Below the pieces are notes generated by a model that worked only from the letters and a program-made list of their open reading frames with translations, had not been told where the DNA came from and ran no database searches. Source: Lutjanus erythropterus (taxonomy: Eukaryota; Chordata; Actinopteri; Lutjaniformes; Lutjanidae). Taken from it: 64,000 nt of DNA. Shown here piece by piece: positions 1 through 12,234 of the stretch (positions are counted from its first letter, which is position 1; every line of letters starts with the position of its first letter). Made by a program: the position numbers and the translations under genes. The stretch spans positions 10,894,683-10,958,682 of the forward strand of contig CM034603.1 in NCBI GenBank assembly GCA_020091685.1, read 5' to 3'.

Positions 1-411
1 TTAATTGTCCTTAATTCTTGCCTCTCTATCCTTAGTTTAAAGATAAAAGAGAGCTACTTTATGTATTTGTGCAGTGGTCTTTAGTTGGTCATAAACTCAC
101 AGAGCATGAGACAAGTGACTAACACATTCATTTTTTCTTTAGGTATAAAATGTTCATCATAATGTGACACCTTTGAGTTAATTTTATGGCCGCAAGACAT
201 ACATAGTTTCCATTTTAAGCAGTTGAATGAGACGTGTTTCCCCTCTGAATATATTCATATAAATGAGAACAGTATTTCAGGGAGATAAAGAAAAAGCAAT
301 TTGCACTAAGTACATCCAGAGTGAGATATGGCCAGACAAAGGCCACATGAAAAAAGTGAACTGCACGTTTTTGTCATGCTCGTTCATTCTGTCTCCTTTG
401 TATTGTCTCAG
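1..411 (+). other. acbd5 upstream intron
   Basis: Non-coding up to the acceptor TTGTCTCAG at 411. I see no exon, RNA gene or clear repeat. Confidence 0.5.
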
Positions 412-2863
412 GCTGGAGTCCTGACCCGAGGCTGCTGATGGTGGAGGACACGAGGTGGAGGTCTGACACCAGAGGGTCCAGCAGCAGCGTGGAGCCCAGC
501 GTGTCCTCCTTCACCAACGGGACACACAGCTCCCTCAATAGTGAAATGGAGGAGGAGGAACTGGCCTGTTCAGTAGAGCCCAGTGTGCAGTATAACCCCT
601 ATATGCACTTTAATGGACACCTGAATGGTAAGATCACACTTTAATGCAAAAAGTGTATAAATTATTGTTTAACAGTATACACAAAAAGGCATACATCAAA
701 ATGATTTCTGAAAATGACTATGCTCTTCCAGATCAAGCAACATAAATTAGCTCTGCGGGAAAATTTTATTGTTGCAGCAGCAAAAATAAAAGCATTCACT
801 CTCCTTTTAGCTCTGTTTTGGTCTCCACCAACTCCCAAGGGAAATATTTGGCTCATTCACAGTTCTATGCTTCACTATGTTAGCTAGCCACTTTGTTTTT
901 CCTTCTGCTATTTGGTGCTGGGAATGTAGTGAGCTGTTTATGTTAAGATAGCAGAAAAAATTGTGCGTAAGAAAACCGAAACAATGAGCTGAAAGATGCT
1001 AAAACACTCTGTGTAGCTGAGGGGAACCGCAGAGTCAGGGGTTTGTGATTTAGAGCAACCCCTTTCACATCCATTTAATCTTTTGTGTGACAAAAAAATA
1101 TTTATCAAATTCTAGTATATATACTGTATATATAAATGTAACACAAAGGCTAACAATTAAATAAATTAAATAAAATTTAAAAATGATATTATTTACTATT
1201 TTAACCATGTTTATTGATGCTGTTGTGCTGTGTTTTTCACTCTTCAGTTCCTGAGAAGAACCATCGATCTACAGACTCAGATAATGAGGAATTCTGTGAC
1301 TCAATGGAGCATCTGGCCATGGAAGAGGTGTGGTGCCCCTCCTTCAAAGTACACACCACATGAAGGGATTAGTTGAGACGTTTTAAAAAATACAGCTCGA
1401 TGACAATGTTGACCCTCATGTCTGTTCAGTTAACTTTATATTTAATGGACAGATATGAGATTGGAACTATTCCTTTAATAATGTGAACACCTTTCAAATC
1501 TCTTTAAATATCTTTTTGTGTTGCTTATTGTGTTGAGGCTTTTTATGTCAAGAATGCAAATTGCGTTGTTGTTGAAATGTGCTATACAAAACCGGCCATG
1601 TCTTGGTAAAAAGAGTTATAAAGAGTTACAAATTAACACAAATAAAAAGTGCTCTGGCTGAATTATGGTTAATTTGTCTCTCTTCTTTGAACTACCAAGG
1701 GGCAGCCTACATCTAAAGTTCGGTCACCTGGATCAGGAGCTGCCTCAGTGAGGCAAAAGGATCTTTGGTTTGAGAGCAACACTACCCTGAATGGAGGAGA
1801 GGATCAAACACTCATGGGAGATTCCTACCTTAAAGAAGGGATTAGTACAGGCCAGCACAACAGCTCGTTGTCAAGAAGAGGGAGAGGTGAGACTGTAGTA
1901 GTCAGCTGCCCCTGAGTTACCTTCCTCCTAACATGTGAACTTAGTTTATCCTCCAAAGCATTTAAAGGCATCAGATACTCTAAACACAGTTTGCCACAAA
2001 GCGTAAGCTGTCACATTCTGGCTCCTGTTTCAGGTTCTCAGTCTCCAAGGGCGACCTGCAGCTCTCAGCGGTGTGCCGGCGTAGAAGCTCCCTGCTGTTG
2101 TGTGTCACAGAGCGGCCGTGCCGTCAGTGCTGCCAGGGGAAACGTCAATGAGCAAATAGCCACAGCTCTGCTGAGGCTGCAGCACGACATGGACACTGTG
2201 TTGCACAGGCTGCACACTCTGGAGGCGCTTACACTGTCACAGGTGAAAGACTGTTAGCACCATTATATAACCTTCAGCGATCAAGACGTTGTCATTTCTT
2301 TTTTACATCACACAAGCTGCTGATTTTTTTTTTTGCCCTTTACTTGTTTACTGAAATGTAACCTTGCAAGTCTCCATTAAAATTTGACATGTTTATTGAT
2401 GCATTTCTATATATTCTTTCTGTTAATGCTTTCAGTCAAGATCATCTTCCCCAAGGCAGGAGGACTCCCTACCCTTAGCACAAAAGGTCCTCATAAAAAT
2501 ATTTTCTCATGTTTGTTTGATTTTTATTTTAAATTGAAACAGGTTTGGTTTTTTTTGTTATGCAATTATATGACTAAGAAGCATCCAATCAGGAAAATGT
2601 CACTTTAATGCAAGTTTCTGTTTTTCTAGTTCCTGAGACCGTCCTGGTGGCCTTTTGACTTTTGTCCACTCACAGTGGTGTTGACTGCACTCTGGCCTCT
2701 GATTGCCCATTGGCTAGTCCAGGTTTACTTACAACGGAAGAGAAGGTGAGAAATATACTGAGCAAAAAAATGTCACGAATTCCTCTTTTTTTTTGTTTTA
2801 AAGTCCTACTGCAGACGACTAAAACTCTGTTCCACCTTTTCCCCTCACAGGAAAATCCCTTGA
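412..2863 (+). CDS. acbd5: acbd5 (acyl-CoA binding domain protein 5), 3' part, partial at 5' end
   Basis: This is the C-terminal half of ACBD5, a tail-anchored peroxisomal protein that binds very-long-chain acyl-CoA and tethers peroxisomes to the ER through VAPB. Coding exons I place: 412-627, 1248-1327, 1700-1886, 2034-2249, 2436-2486, 2630-2745 and 2851-2863; phases agree throughout. The second exon carries EFCDSMEHL, a good FFAT-type VAP-binding motif (E-F-x-D-x-x-E). The fourth encodes a coiled-coil segment (NEQIATALLRLQHDM). The sixth gives RPSWWPFDF followed by a hydrophobic tail anchor and the basic end QRKRR. The acyl-CoA binding domain itself lies upstream of the window. The last splice gives ...RRKIP-stop, which matches the mammalian ...RRKLN end; unspliced, the frame stops at 2747-2749. 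Teleosts can have acbd5a and acbd5b copies; I cannot tell which this is. Gene identity is strong; the 51-nt exon has a weak donor. Confidence 0.9.
770..1085 (+). repeat. dispersed repeat in acbd5 intron (related to 57160-58040)
   Basis: The stretch with TTTGGTCTCCACCAACTCCC and AAGGGAAATAT, ending in CCGCAGAGTCAGG, is matched by two separated pieces at 57160-57290 and 57890-58040. I recognise it as a common percomorph non-coding repeat. The family name was not checked. Confidence 0.6.
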
Positions 2864-3637
2864 ATTGTCTGAAAACTGTCACTATCAATCAAAGAACATG
2901 AACCTGGGATGAAACTGTTGCACTTCTGTTGCTTTGTGGCTTTTTAAAGCCACCGCCACAGCCTGAGTGTAATGAAGTCCCAGCAGCAATGAAAGGCTAC
3001 CTTAGATAAATTAATGGTCAGAAGGGTGTTTAAAGGGAGATTCTGCAATATAGTGTAGCATTTTGACTTCATGGGTACTATTTAGGTGTTTATGAGAGGG
3101 AAGATGTATACATCATAAATGCTGGCACATTTTGTTTGTTACAGTTAGCTTAGCATTTGCTAGCAATCTTATTTATGAAATGTAGCACAGATCACCAAGA
3201 ACTCAATATACACAACTTTTAACTGTAGTAGCTGTGGATCATAAGCGATGACTTTCCCAATTTTCATTTCATTATTTTATTTATTGTATATTTCACTGTT
3301 TATTTAGAATTCTTTACATTTTTTTGTTAAACATCTTTTTTTCTGAAATCAATGAACATCAGCCTTTTATATTTATTGTAAGAAATATAGAAGTATTTTA
3401 GGGGCTGTTCTTTGCAGACCAAATAGACATGATGACAAATATGGTTATTTATGTGTCATTATTGTATGGCTTCAATATGTCAAAGATTGCACTTTTGCAA
3501 AAAAAAAGTAAGGACAATCCATATATTTATTCTTGTGTCTTGTCAGCTGTGCCGTGAAAATTTAAAAACTGAAGAATAGAAATGTTTTCAAATATACTGT
3601 TGTAAAACATACATCTATGGAGCATATTTTGACATGC

Positions 3638-3643
3638 AATAAA
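3638..3643 (+). other. acbd5 poly(A) signal
   Basis: AATAAA about 775 nt past the acbd5 stop, followed by a short A/T-rich stretch and then about 700 nt to the next gene's ATG. It is the only canonical hexamer that fits the end of this transcript well. Confidence 0.55.
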
Positions 3644-4149
3644 CTCATTCTTGGAGCAAATACACATATTGTATTGAATCTTTGATTTTAATGCTCAAAG
3701 TAGAGGTGAATGACTGGACAGCTGTGACTGCTTAGGAAAGTGGGATGTTGACTGTTATATATGTTTGATACTATATTTACCGTATACACGGTGTCTGTCC
3801 AATACAATATCAAGTTGGTAACAAAGTGCAGTCAGTTCAAATCAATAAAAAAAATAAGGGAATCATTAAAATAATTGATTAATCATTGCAGCTCTACATG
3901 CTAGAAAATGAGTTGGCCTTTAATTAGCTAAGTAACTAATAGTTATGTGTATATTTTTCTTATAGACGAGTAATAGTTGTTGTACTTTAAGTCACATAAT
4001 AAAACAATATTAATCTAAGTCTGGCAGTGGATCTGTTTTATAAGAAAAGACTTTAAGCACGCTGGTGTCATGACTGTAACTTAGCAGAATTATATTCAAT
4101 TTTACATTAACTGAAGCAAGCAAGAGGGAACTGGGGCAGGAAAAGAATT

Positions 4150-4350
4150 TCGGCAGGGATACAAAATTTGTCACAACACCGCAGAGGTCATATCCGGTTT
4201 GTTCCCAGCTGTCACCGCTTAAGTTCGCAGTCTGACTTGCTATGCCTGCCACAGAGAGATAAAGTGAAAGTAACACGGCCCTTTAACTCAGAGGAACGCT
4301 GGTGTAACTTTAGTATCTTAACGGCTATTTTGTACCAGTGAGGATTAAAC
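4150..4350 (+). promoter_or_regulatory. probable yme1l1 5' leader and core promoter
   Basis: Only about 700 nt separate the acbd5 poly(A) signal from the yme1l1 ATG, so the promoter must lie here unless there are upstream noncoding exons. I see no TATA box at a convincing place. The assignment rests on position alone. Confidence 0.3.
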
Positions 4351-7300
4351 ATGTTTTCGTTGACCGTCCAACCACAGGTAAGAGAGTAAGCAGCGGTAGG
4401 CCAAGCTAACATTAGCATTGTTGTTGTTTTGGTTCAGCTGAGCCTGTTAGCAAGCAAAGTTGACCATAGCTTGTTCTCTTCCGAGCCAGACGACCTTTCG
4501 TAGTAGTTTAATGATTTCAATGAAATATTACATTAAATTCCCTTTAGTCTATATTGTGCCTATGTTGTTATCTTTATGTTTACCTGTAACGAAACTGAAA
4601 GGAAGACTGTGCGGACTTGTGAGAGAAGTTTGAGCTAAGCTAACTGTTGGCTAGCTGCTCTGCTTAGGTTCACTGTGTCCTTCTAGCTGACTGATGGGAA
4701 ACTGCGTCAGTGAGCGACATGTTTGACGACTGATGATTTCGATATTGTCATAAATCAGCAGTTCACAAACCAATTTTTCCACTGACATGTGTTAATCATC
4801 TGTATGTGGCTACTTTCTAATTTAGAATTAGCGATTGTAAGTATGATTGAGATCATGTTGACTTTGTAACACCAGCTAGCTAATGTACTAGCTAGCCTAT
4901 TTGTCAACAACAAGCCATAATTGCAATATGTATAATAGTGGTAATTATTTAATGTTCAAAACATGCCTCTTACCCTCTGTTTGTGTGATTACATGTGATC
5001 ACAGGTGACTGTACCTCTGAGCCACCTCATCAATGTCCTCCACTCTATGAAGTCCTCTGTGGGAAGCAGCAGCAGTGTCACCTGCACATCGAGAAAACAC
5101 AAAGAGCATGCATCAGACTCAGAATTACACTACACAGAGGTATATATCGGTGGGACATAATCTGTAAATGCTGCATCAGGTCAGAGACATTGTGATGCTG
5201 CACTTACTTTTCATTCTTCCTAACCCTGCTCCATGTTTTTAATGTGGAAATAGACAACCTTTTTTGCTTTGATATGTCATTATGAAGTAAATGTTGATTG
5301 CATAGTATTATGGCTATAAAATAATGACACCACTCACATTTTGACTGGTTCCCCAGAAGACTTGCTTTCACTGTGCAAACTTATCTGTTACCAGGCATGA
5401 TCTTTCAGTGGAAAAATATCTCTCCATTATTGGCTAAATGAATGAACAAATTCACGTTCTTTCTTCTAATGTTACTCTCCCCTTCTTCAGTGAACATGCC
5501 TCTTTCTCTCTTATTTCCAAAGTGGTGTTGATCATTTCTTCATGGAGCTAGGCTCTGACTCCATGTTCCCCCATCAAATGTTTTTGTCCTCTGTGGTTGA
5601 GTTGTAGCTCATGCTTCGCAGTAGCTGATATTGATGGATAAGAAGATTTCAACACATGTTGTCTTTGGCGTGGTGGCAAAACAATAGTACCACTTGGAAA
5701 CACTTGGGGGCTGAAAAGTTTAGTTCAAGTTCAAGTTTTAACAGTATAATGTTTTGCATGCAGCCCATGTGGAACCTGCGTGAGCTTGGCTTATCAGACC
5801 TGGGAGCACAGCAGCTGGACGAGCTGGTGAGCCATGTGCTACCACGCCTGAGTCCACAGGAGGCGCCGCTTCCATTGGGTGGACAGACAGCTTGGAGGAC
5901 CTCACATCTTTCTACACACTCCTTTTTCTACAATAAGCATGGTGAGAATGTGCATCTTTGTCAGGAACAGTCCTCCCATATTGTACATTGTATCACTTAA
6001 ATAGGTCTGTCTGGCTGGTGCTTATCAGATTTGTGTTAATGACTCAACGTTGTTATGGCCTTTGACGTCTCTAACGTTGCTTCCAAATTATTGGAACCTC
6101 AGAACCCCCTTGACTCCTCATTATCACTCATGAATGAATACATCACATCAGGACGTCACAATCTGTAAGGAATTTTAAACATGGTGTTTCACTTAACTGC
6201 ACAGAATTGCAGAATTTTGTGATGAGATTCTAATGCTTCTCATCTTATTGTCCTGCTTGCCTCTGGGTCTTTACAAGCATTTAGAGCCTTTGCTACTACT
6301 TTTTCCTCAAGGTATCTCAGTATTAATAGTTATACCTTGTCCTCTGTTCCCAGGCTTCTTATGTGGTGCGACGCCCATGTCAGCCCAGGTTTTTTCCAGG
6401 CAGCACCCTTCACCTCTTCAGACTATCAGCACAGAACTACAATACTGGCCAGGTAACCATGCATTAGAAGCACAGGGGGTGTTAAAGTTTACTAGTGATC
6501 CAAAGCTTTGTATCCAGGTGTCACTACTAAATGATGGAGTTGGATTGTATATTATTTAGAAACAGTATAGATGAACATTACTGACAGATGTTGCAGTTAA
6601 TTGTCAATATTATCTACGGTTTCCTAATTTTACATATGTATTGTACATTTACCTGTACTAATGCAAATCTGATAAAGTTATATCCCGTGGAAACATGGCT
6701 GCTTTTGAAATCTGCTTTAACATTCATATGCTTTCTGTATATTTCAAGTTTGGGTCCAGAGCAGAGGCTTTAAAACCTTAAGGAGCAAAACCAGACGCCT
6801 GCAGTCAGCCTCTGAGCGTTCTGTGGAACCTGAAGGGTTCACACCATCTTTTATGAAGGTATGTTTTAGAGATGTTCATCTGCTTAACGTCAAATATGCT
6901 TATTACATTAAGTATATCCTTGACATGCTTTATGTGATATTCATGTTTAAGATACAGTTTTAACTGTTTAGCTGGAAGTGTAGCCTCAGCAGAAACAAAA
7001 CTTTCACCTGACCAGAGTTGCAGTTTCTGGAGGAAATTGCAGGGCCTGTTGAGCTTTCAAAATGTTCACCCTAAAGATCATAGTGCACCACATCATCAGT
7101 GCAGTTTTTCTTTAGAACTGAGATGGGCCTTTCTCCCATTGGATATTCTGCACACACACAAAAGTTTTTGCCATTTACGGGGTCAGATTGCTATTCTGAG
7201 GGTGTGATAACTGGAAAGAATCCCTACAGACAGAGAGACTCCAGATTCCATTGACAAAAATAGTAATTTCTCAGCTCACATGTTCTGTAATGTAAAATTA

Positions 7301-10300
7301 CTGTTTTTGTTAATGGAGTCTTGTTACTTTAAAGAGAGCAATATACTTGTAGTTTTTGGTTAAACAATAAAGACCTTACTCTTTAGCAAAAAGTTCTATC
7401 TCTGTGACAGAAACAAGCACTTTTAGTAGATACATTTAAGGGCTGCATTTGCCCCCCAAGATTATTAGAATTGCCATTCATTTGGTGGCTGCCAGCTGAG
7501 GCAATCTACTGGACCTGTTGCAGAACGTTTTGATCTCATTAGTCATTAAGACCCTAAAATATGTAAAGCTAGGCCAAGGTTAAAAAAAAACACACACTGC
7601 TAGAGTTTTTTTTTTAAATCACACTTGTAAGAGTAAAAGTGTGATAAAAGTGAAGTATAATTCTGGCTGTGTGAATACTGCTGACCAGTCTTACCTTGTC
7701 CTGCAGGGTTTCCTGACACGTGACAAGGGTTTTGAAGTTGAAAGTCTGGACAGCCTGTTGAAGAATAAGAACATACCCGATGGACAGCAGGATGCTTTCA
7801 AGAGGGGCTTTGCTGAGGGTTTCCTGAAAGCCCAAGCGTTGACACAGCGCACACAAGGCATGTTTTAATACAAACATGTTCTAAATTAATCCATTAATAG
7901 GCATTAAAAGGTACTGATATATAGTTTTCCTGCTCCAATTATTCAGACTCTCTCAGGAGGACGCGTCTCATCCTGCTGGTGCTGCTTCTTGTTGGCCTCT
8001 ATGGTATTTCCAAGACCCCCTTCATATCGGGTAAAGGGTCATTTTCTCCTCTTTAATTTCATGGCATACATGAAATCACCTCCAATATTTTTACACTTTG
8101 CTATATTAAAATATGAATGTTAATAATGTGGCTCAGCATTTGCCTGCTTAACTAATCCATGCATATTGAACATGTGTTCAAAGAGAAGAACTAAGCTTGA
8201 TATAACTTGATATGATGCAGACACTGACAACTAATTCTAACTTGCTGTATTGAAACGCTAACATGCACTCAGATGTGGATATTAAATAATAACATGCAGT
8301 GTGTGTGTGTGTGTGCGTGTGTGTGGGTTCATTAACCGTGCCATGCAGTGTGATTTCGAACTTTAATCTAACCATTTTTGATAGTGCGGTTCCGAACCAC
8401 ATCAGGCCTGGACTCGGCAGTGGACCCTGTCCAGATGAAAAACGTGACATTTGAGCACGTCAAGGGAGTAGAGGAAGCAAAGAACGAGCTGCAGGAAGTG
8501 GTGGAGTTCCTGAAAAACCCACAGAAGTTCACAGCCTTGGGAGGAAAGCTGCCAAAAGGTGGGGCCATCATTCACAGTGCAGTGTGTTGACTTATGAGTA
8601 CTCTGGTTTTGTTTCACTCTCCTCCTTCTCACCACTCCGTGCTTCAGGTGTTCTACTGGTCGGCCCTCCAGGGACTGGAAAGACTCTACTGGCCAGAGCG
8701 GTGGCAGGAGAGGCAGATGTGCCGTTCTATTACGCCTCTGGGTCTGAGTTTGACGAAATGTTTGTTGGAGTGGGAGCCAGCCGCATCAGGAACCTTTTCA
8801 GTGGGATATCTTTCATGATTAAGAAAATATCAACGTCACAAATTTACCTTTTCTTTCCCGTTTCATTTCCTCACAAGCCACTTGTGTGTGTAAAGATGCC
8901 TTCATGTAACACAGCTGATGCATGTCTGTGGTGGACTATAATTACTGTGTTGCATATTATTGTACATGTGTTTATTTTTGTATTTGTAGGGGAGGCTAAA
9001 GCCAACGCTCCCTGTGTGATCTTCATTGATGAACTGGACAGTGTTGGTGGGAAAAGGATTGAGTCTCCCATGCATCCTTACTCCAGACAGACTATCAACC
9101 AACTACTTGCTGAGATGGACGGGTAATCTCTCAACTTATCTGTTGCATTTTTATGTTTTTAGGAATGCAGTGAGTGAGGAGTTTTTTTTTAAATTCAGAT
9201 CAAAGCAAGTTTGGTTTGTCATCCTGGAAATAGTCTGCAATGCTTGTCTGTGCAGTTGGAGTGGGTGATATGGATTAAAAAAAAATCTTCAGTCATAATA
9301 TATATAATTTTATATTGCATTTGTAACAGATGTTATCACAAAGTCATCTGTAGAACCATATTGGAATGTGTTGTTAAGTTAATATATGTCAAATCAATGT
9401 ACATACATACACTGTATGGTGTTTTTTTATTACAAGAATAAATGAAGTGAGTCAAAGTATGAACTAGAGTGCTGAAGACTGCTGTGAAGAGAACCAGAGG
9501 TCCAACCAACAGTCCAGAGCTCAAAGACTCTTAATTTATTGTCATAAATGACAATGAATGAACAAATGAGCTATAAATCCAAACATTTTAAAGCTGTAAC
9601 CAGCAAATGTTTTTGGCATTTTGGCTTGAAAAAATGCCCAAAACAATGAATTGATTATCAAAATAGATGGAAACTAATTTTCTTTCAACTGACCAATAAA
9701 TTAATTGATAAATTGTTGCAGCTGAAGAACTGAGCTGAAGAGAAAACATGAGTCACTGTATTGCAGACACTGACTTGCGTGTATCATGTGATGTTTTGTA
9801 GGTTTAAACCAAATGAAGGCGTGATCATCATCGGAGCCACCAATTTCCCGGAGGCTTTGGATAAGTATGTTTACCTCTGTGTCTCATGCTTGAAGCTGTG
9901 TAAATATCTGAGCTCACAGTGTGCACTTACAAATGTCAAGCGTTACAACCGTCAGAGTCATAGCTTCCCTTTGCAGTGACAACAAAATGGCACCAAAGTC
10001 TTTTTGATGCTGTGACACAGTTGTATGCTGATACAGTATCAGTATTTTACTGACCAACTGATCCTCACTTTTAGCGCCCTGATCCGCCCAGGACGTTTTG
10101 ACATGCAGGTGACTGTCCCCAAACCAGACGTGAAAGGACGCACAGAGATCCTCAACTGGTATCTGAAGAAGATTAAAGTTGATCCAGGTGTGAGATCAAA
10201 TGAATTTGACCAGTATTTTTTCTCAAGTGTATTATTGTGGTTTTTATATATTACCTATATTCTAGTCCAAATGTGTTTGTATGCCTCTGTATTTTTTAAG

Positions 10301-12234
10301 CTGCCATCATAGGCTGAATGTCTGCTCTTTACTTTGTTTTAACAGTAGCTCTGAGGCTCAGACTGACCGTTGATGTTGTGTGTTATGTCTCCAGCTATTG
10401 AGGCCAATATTATTGCCCGGGGCACTGTTGGCTTCTCTGGCGCTGACCTGGAAAATCTGGTTAACCAGGCTGCCCTTAAGGCAGCAGTTGATGGCAAAGA
10501 CATGGTGACCCTGAAGGAGCTGGAGTTCGCTAAAGACAAAATCCTCATGGGTGAGTAACGAGGAAGCTTTACTGGTTAGTGAATCTGTGTATGAAACCTC
10601 TTCCTGGTTGTGTGTTTTCATCTGGTACAGCAAAACTTACTTATTATGACGAGGATCACTCTCATCAACTCATCTTTTTTTTATTGTTTTTGTTGAACTG
10701 TCAGCCCCCGTTCTTTATGAAATCACTGAATTGATCCCCTCTTCTCTTTTTTTCAAGGCCCTGAGAGAAGGAGTGCAGAAATAGACAAGAAGAACAAGCT
10801 CATCACAGCGTACCATGAATCAGGCCATGCAATAGTGGCTTACTACACCAAAGACGCCATGCCAATCAACAAGGCCACTATCATGCCCCGAGGCCCCAGT
10901 CTGGGACATGTAAGAAACCCTAGAGCTTGTAAACTAAGCTTTGACACTAGGTCTGGTCCAAACTGTCATTACTGTCATTAAACTGTGATCATCTTCTCAT
11001 CCCCCCTCTCCATATTCTTCATTGTCTCTTCTCAGGTGTCCATGCTCCCAGAGAACGATCGCTGGAGTGAGACTCGCTCACAGCTTCTGGCCCAGATGGA
11101 CGTCAGCATGGGTGGCCGTGTAGCGGAGGAGATCATATTCGGACATGAGTACATCACAACTGGTAAGAAAGAATTCCTGAAAGGCCCTGTAGGTCAGTAG
11201 AAAAATCTTGATTCTCTCCCATGAGAAGAAGTGGTTTATTGTATTTGTTGTCCCTTCTTCTCCAGGTGCATCAAGCGACTTTGATAGCGCCACAAAGATC
11301 GCTAAGATGATGGTGACCAGATTTGGAATGTGTGAAAAGGTAAAAAGGGAAAGCTATCAATAGTATTTATAATGAACATGCATACAGTTTTGCTATAATT
11401 CTATGTACATTTATGCATATTTTGTGTATTTGTCTCCCCTTCCTCTCTCTCAGTTGGGTGTGATGACCTATACTGACATGACGGCCCAGAGCCCAGAGAC
11501 ACAAGCAGCTGTGGAACATGAAGTCAGAGTGTTACTGAAGGTCAGTGTTATCTTTTTTTAAGATATAACATCTGTATATAAAACAACTGAGCTACTATAG
11601 ATGTACTGATCGTGCCAATTCTGTGCCAGTCAGATTTTACGTCATGTGCACCAGGCAGTAACATCAGTTAACAGTTAAATTGAGCAATATGTTAATGGAG
11701 TCTGGCAGGCAGTCACTAAACTCAAAGTCCAGAGTGTGTATTTTTAGAGAAGTAGGCTTTTGTTTGCAGGATAATGACAGTTACTAACAGCTGATCAGTT
11801 TACTGTGGAAAGAAAAGAGAATAAGGCCTGCCAGTTACCTGGAGCACTTTTGGAGAAAATGTAAACTTCATTTGATTGGCAGTGGTTTATCATGAATTTG
11901 TGATTTAATTTTCCATTAAAGAAAAGTTAGAAAAATGTTTGTGTATTCTGGCAGTTATAATCAGACTCAGCAGGCCACACTTTAAAAAAAATCAGTAATT
12001 GAAATCAGCTAACAAATTTGCAATCAGTGCATCTCTTTCAGCAACCCCCAAAAATCCTCTCTTTGCTGTCTTTTCTATTGTTGTCTCCAGGAGTCTTATG
12101 AGCGTGCCAAAGCCCTGCTGAAGTCTCACGCCAAAGAGCACAAAAACCTGGCAGACGCTCTGCTCATGTACGAGACGCTGGATGCCAAAGAGATCCAGCT
12201 GGTCCTGGAAGGCAAGACCCTTGAGACCAGATGA
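4351..12234 (+). CDS. yme1l1: yme1l1, mitochondrial i-AAA zinc metalloprotease, complete
   Basis: ATP-dependent inner-membrane protease facing the intermembrane space; the family processes OPA1 and degrades Tim/Prelid-type substrates. Eighteen coding exons: 4351-4377, 5005-5139, 5764-5941, 6354-6452, 6749-6858, 7707-7857, 7947-8030, 8385-8558, 8648-8800, 8990-9122, 9802-9864, 10075-10187, 10395-10550, 10758-10909, 11036-11162, 11266-11339, 11454-11540, 12091-12234. They total 2160 nt, i.e. 719 residues, close to the short human isoform (716). The ATG starts MFSLTVQPQ, matching the mammalian MFSLSSTVQPQ. Visible: a basic mitochondrial presequence, one membrane segment (about 241-253), Walker A GPPGTGKT (325-332), Walker B VIFIDE (380-385), RPGRF (440-444), zinc motif HESGH (545-549) and the probable third zinc ligand D623. 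Intron 6 has a GC donor. All key residues are present, so it should be active. Confidence 0.97.
7249..7315. repeat. hairpin of a MITE-like element in yme1l1 intron 5
   Basis: A 21-nt arm at 7249-7269 is almost a perfect reverse complement of 7295-7315, with a 25-nt loop. The right side runs into GTTAATGGAGTCTTG, related to the GTTAATGGAGTCTGG seen at about 11,690 and 54,350. The element's outer ends are not clear. Confidence 0.5.
7858..7946 (+). other. GC-AG intron 6 of yme1l1
   Basis: The exon ends ...ACACAAG and the intron begins GCATGT; the acceptor is ATTCAG at 7946. Only this GC donor joins RTQ to DSLRRTR in frame (codon G|AC). The nearest GT, at 7862, breaks the frame. It is a short (89 nt) U2-type GC-AG intron. 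Confidence 0.8.
11667..11790 (+). repeat. dispersed repeat, copy 1 (yme1l1 last intron)
   Basis: About 115 nt beginning AACAGTTAAATTGAGCAA and containing GGAGTCTGGCAGGCAGT are nearly repeated in the same orientation at 54332-54450 inside an mpp7 intron. It is an interspersed repeat with unknown ends. Confidence 0.65.

Noticed and set aside
8584..9126. 180-codon single frame across the yme1l1 AAA region
   Set aside because: It reads through the intron 8801-8989; the splice sites and the conserved NLFREAKANA junction show two exons.
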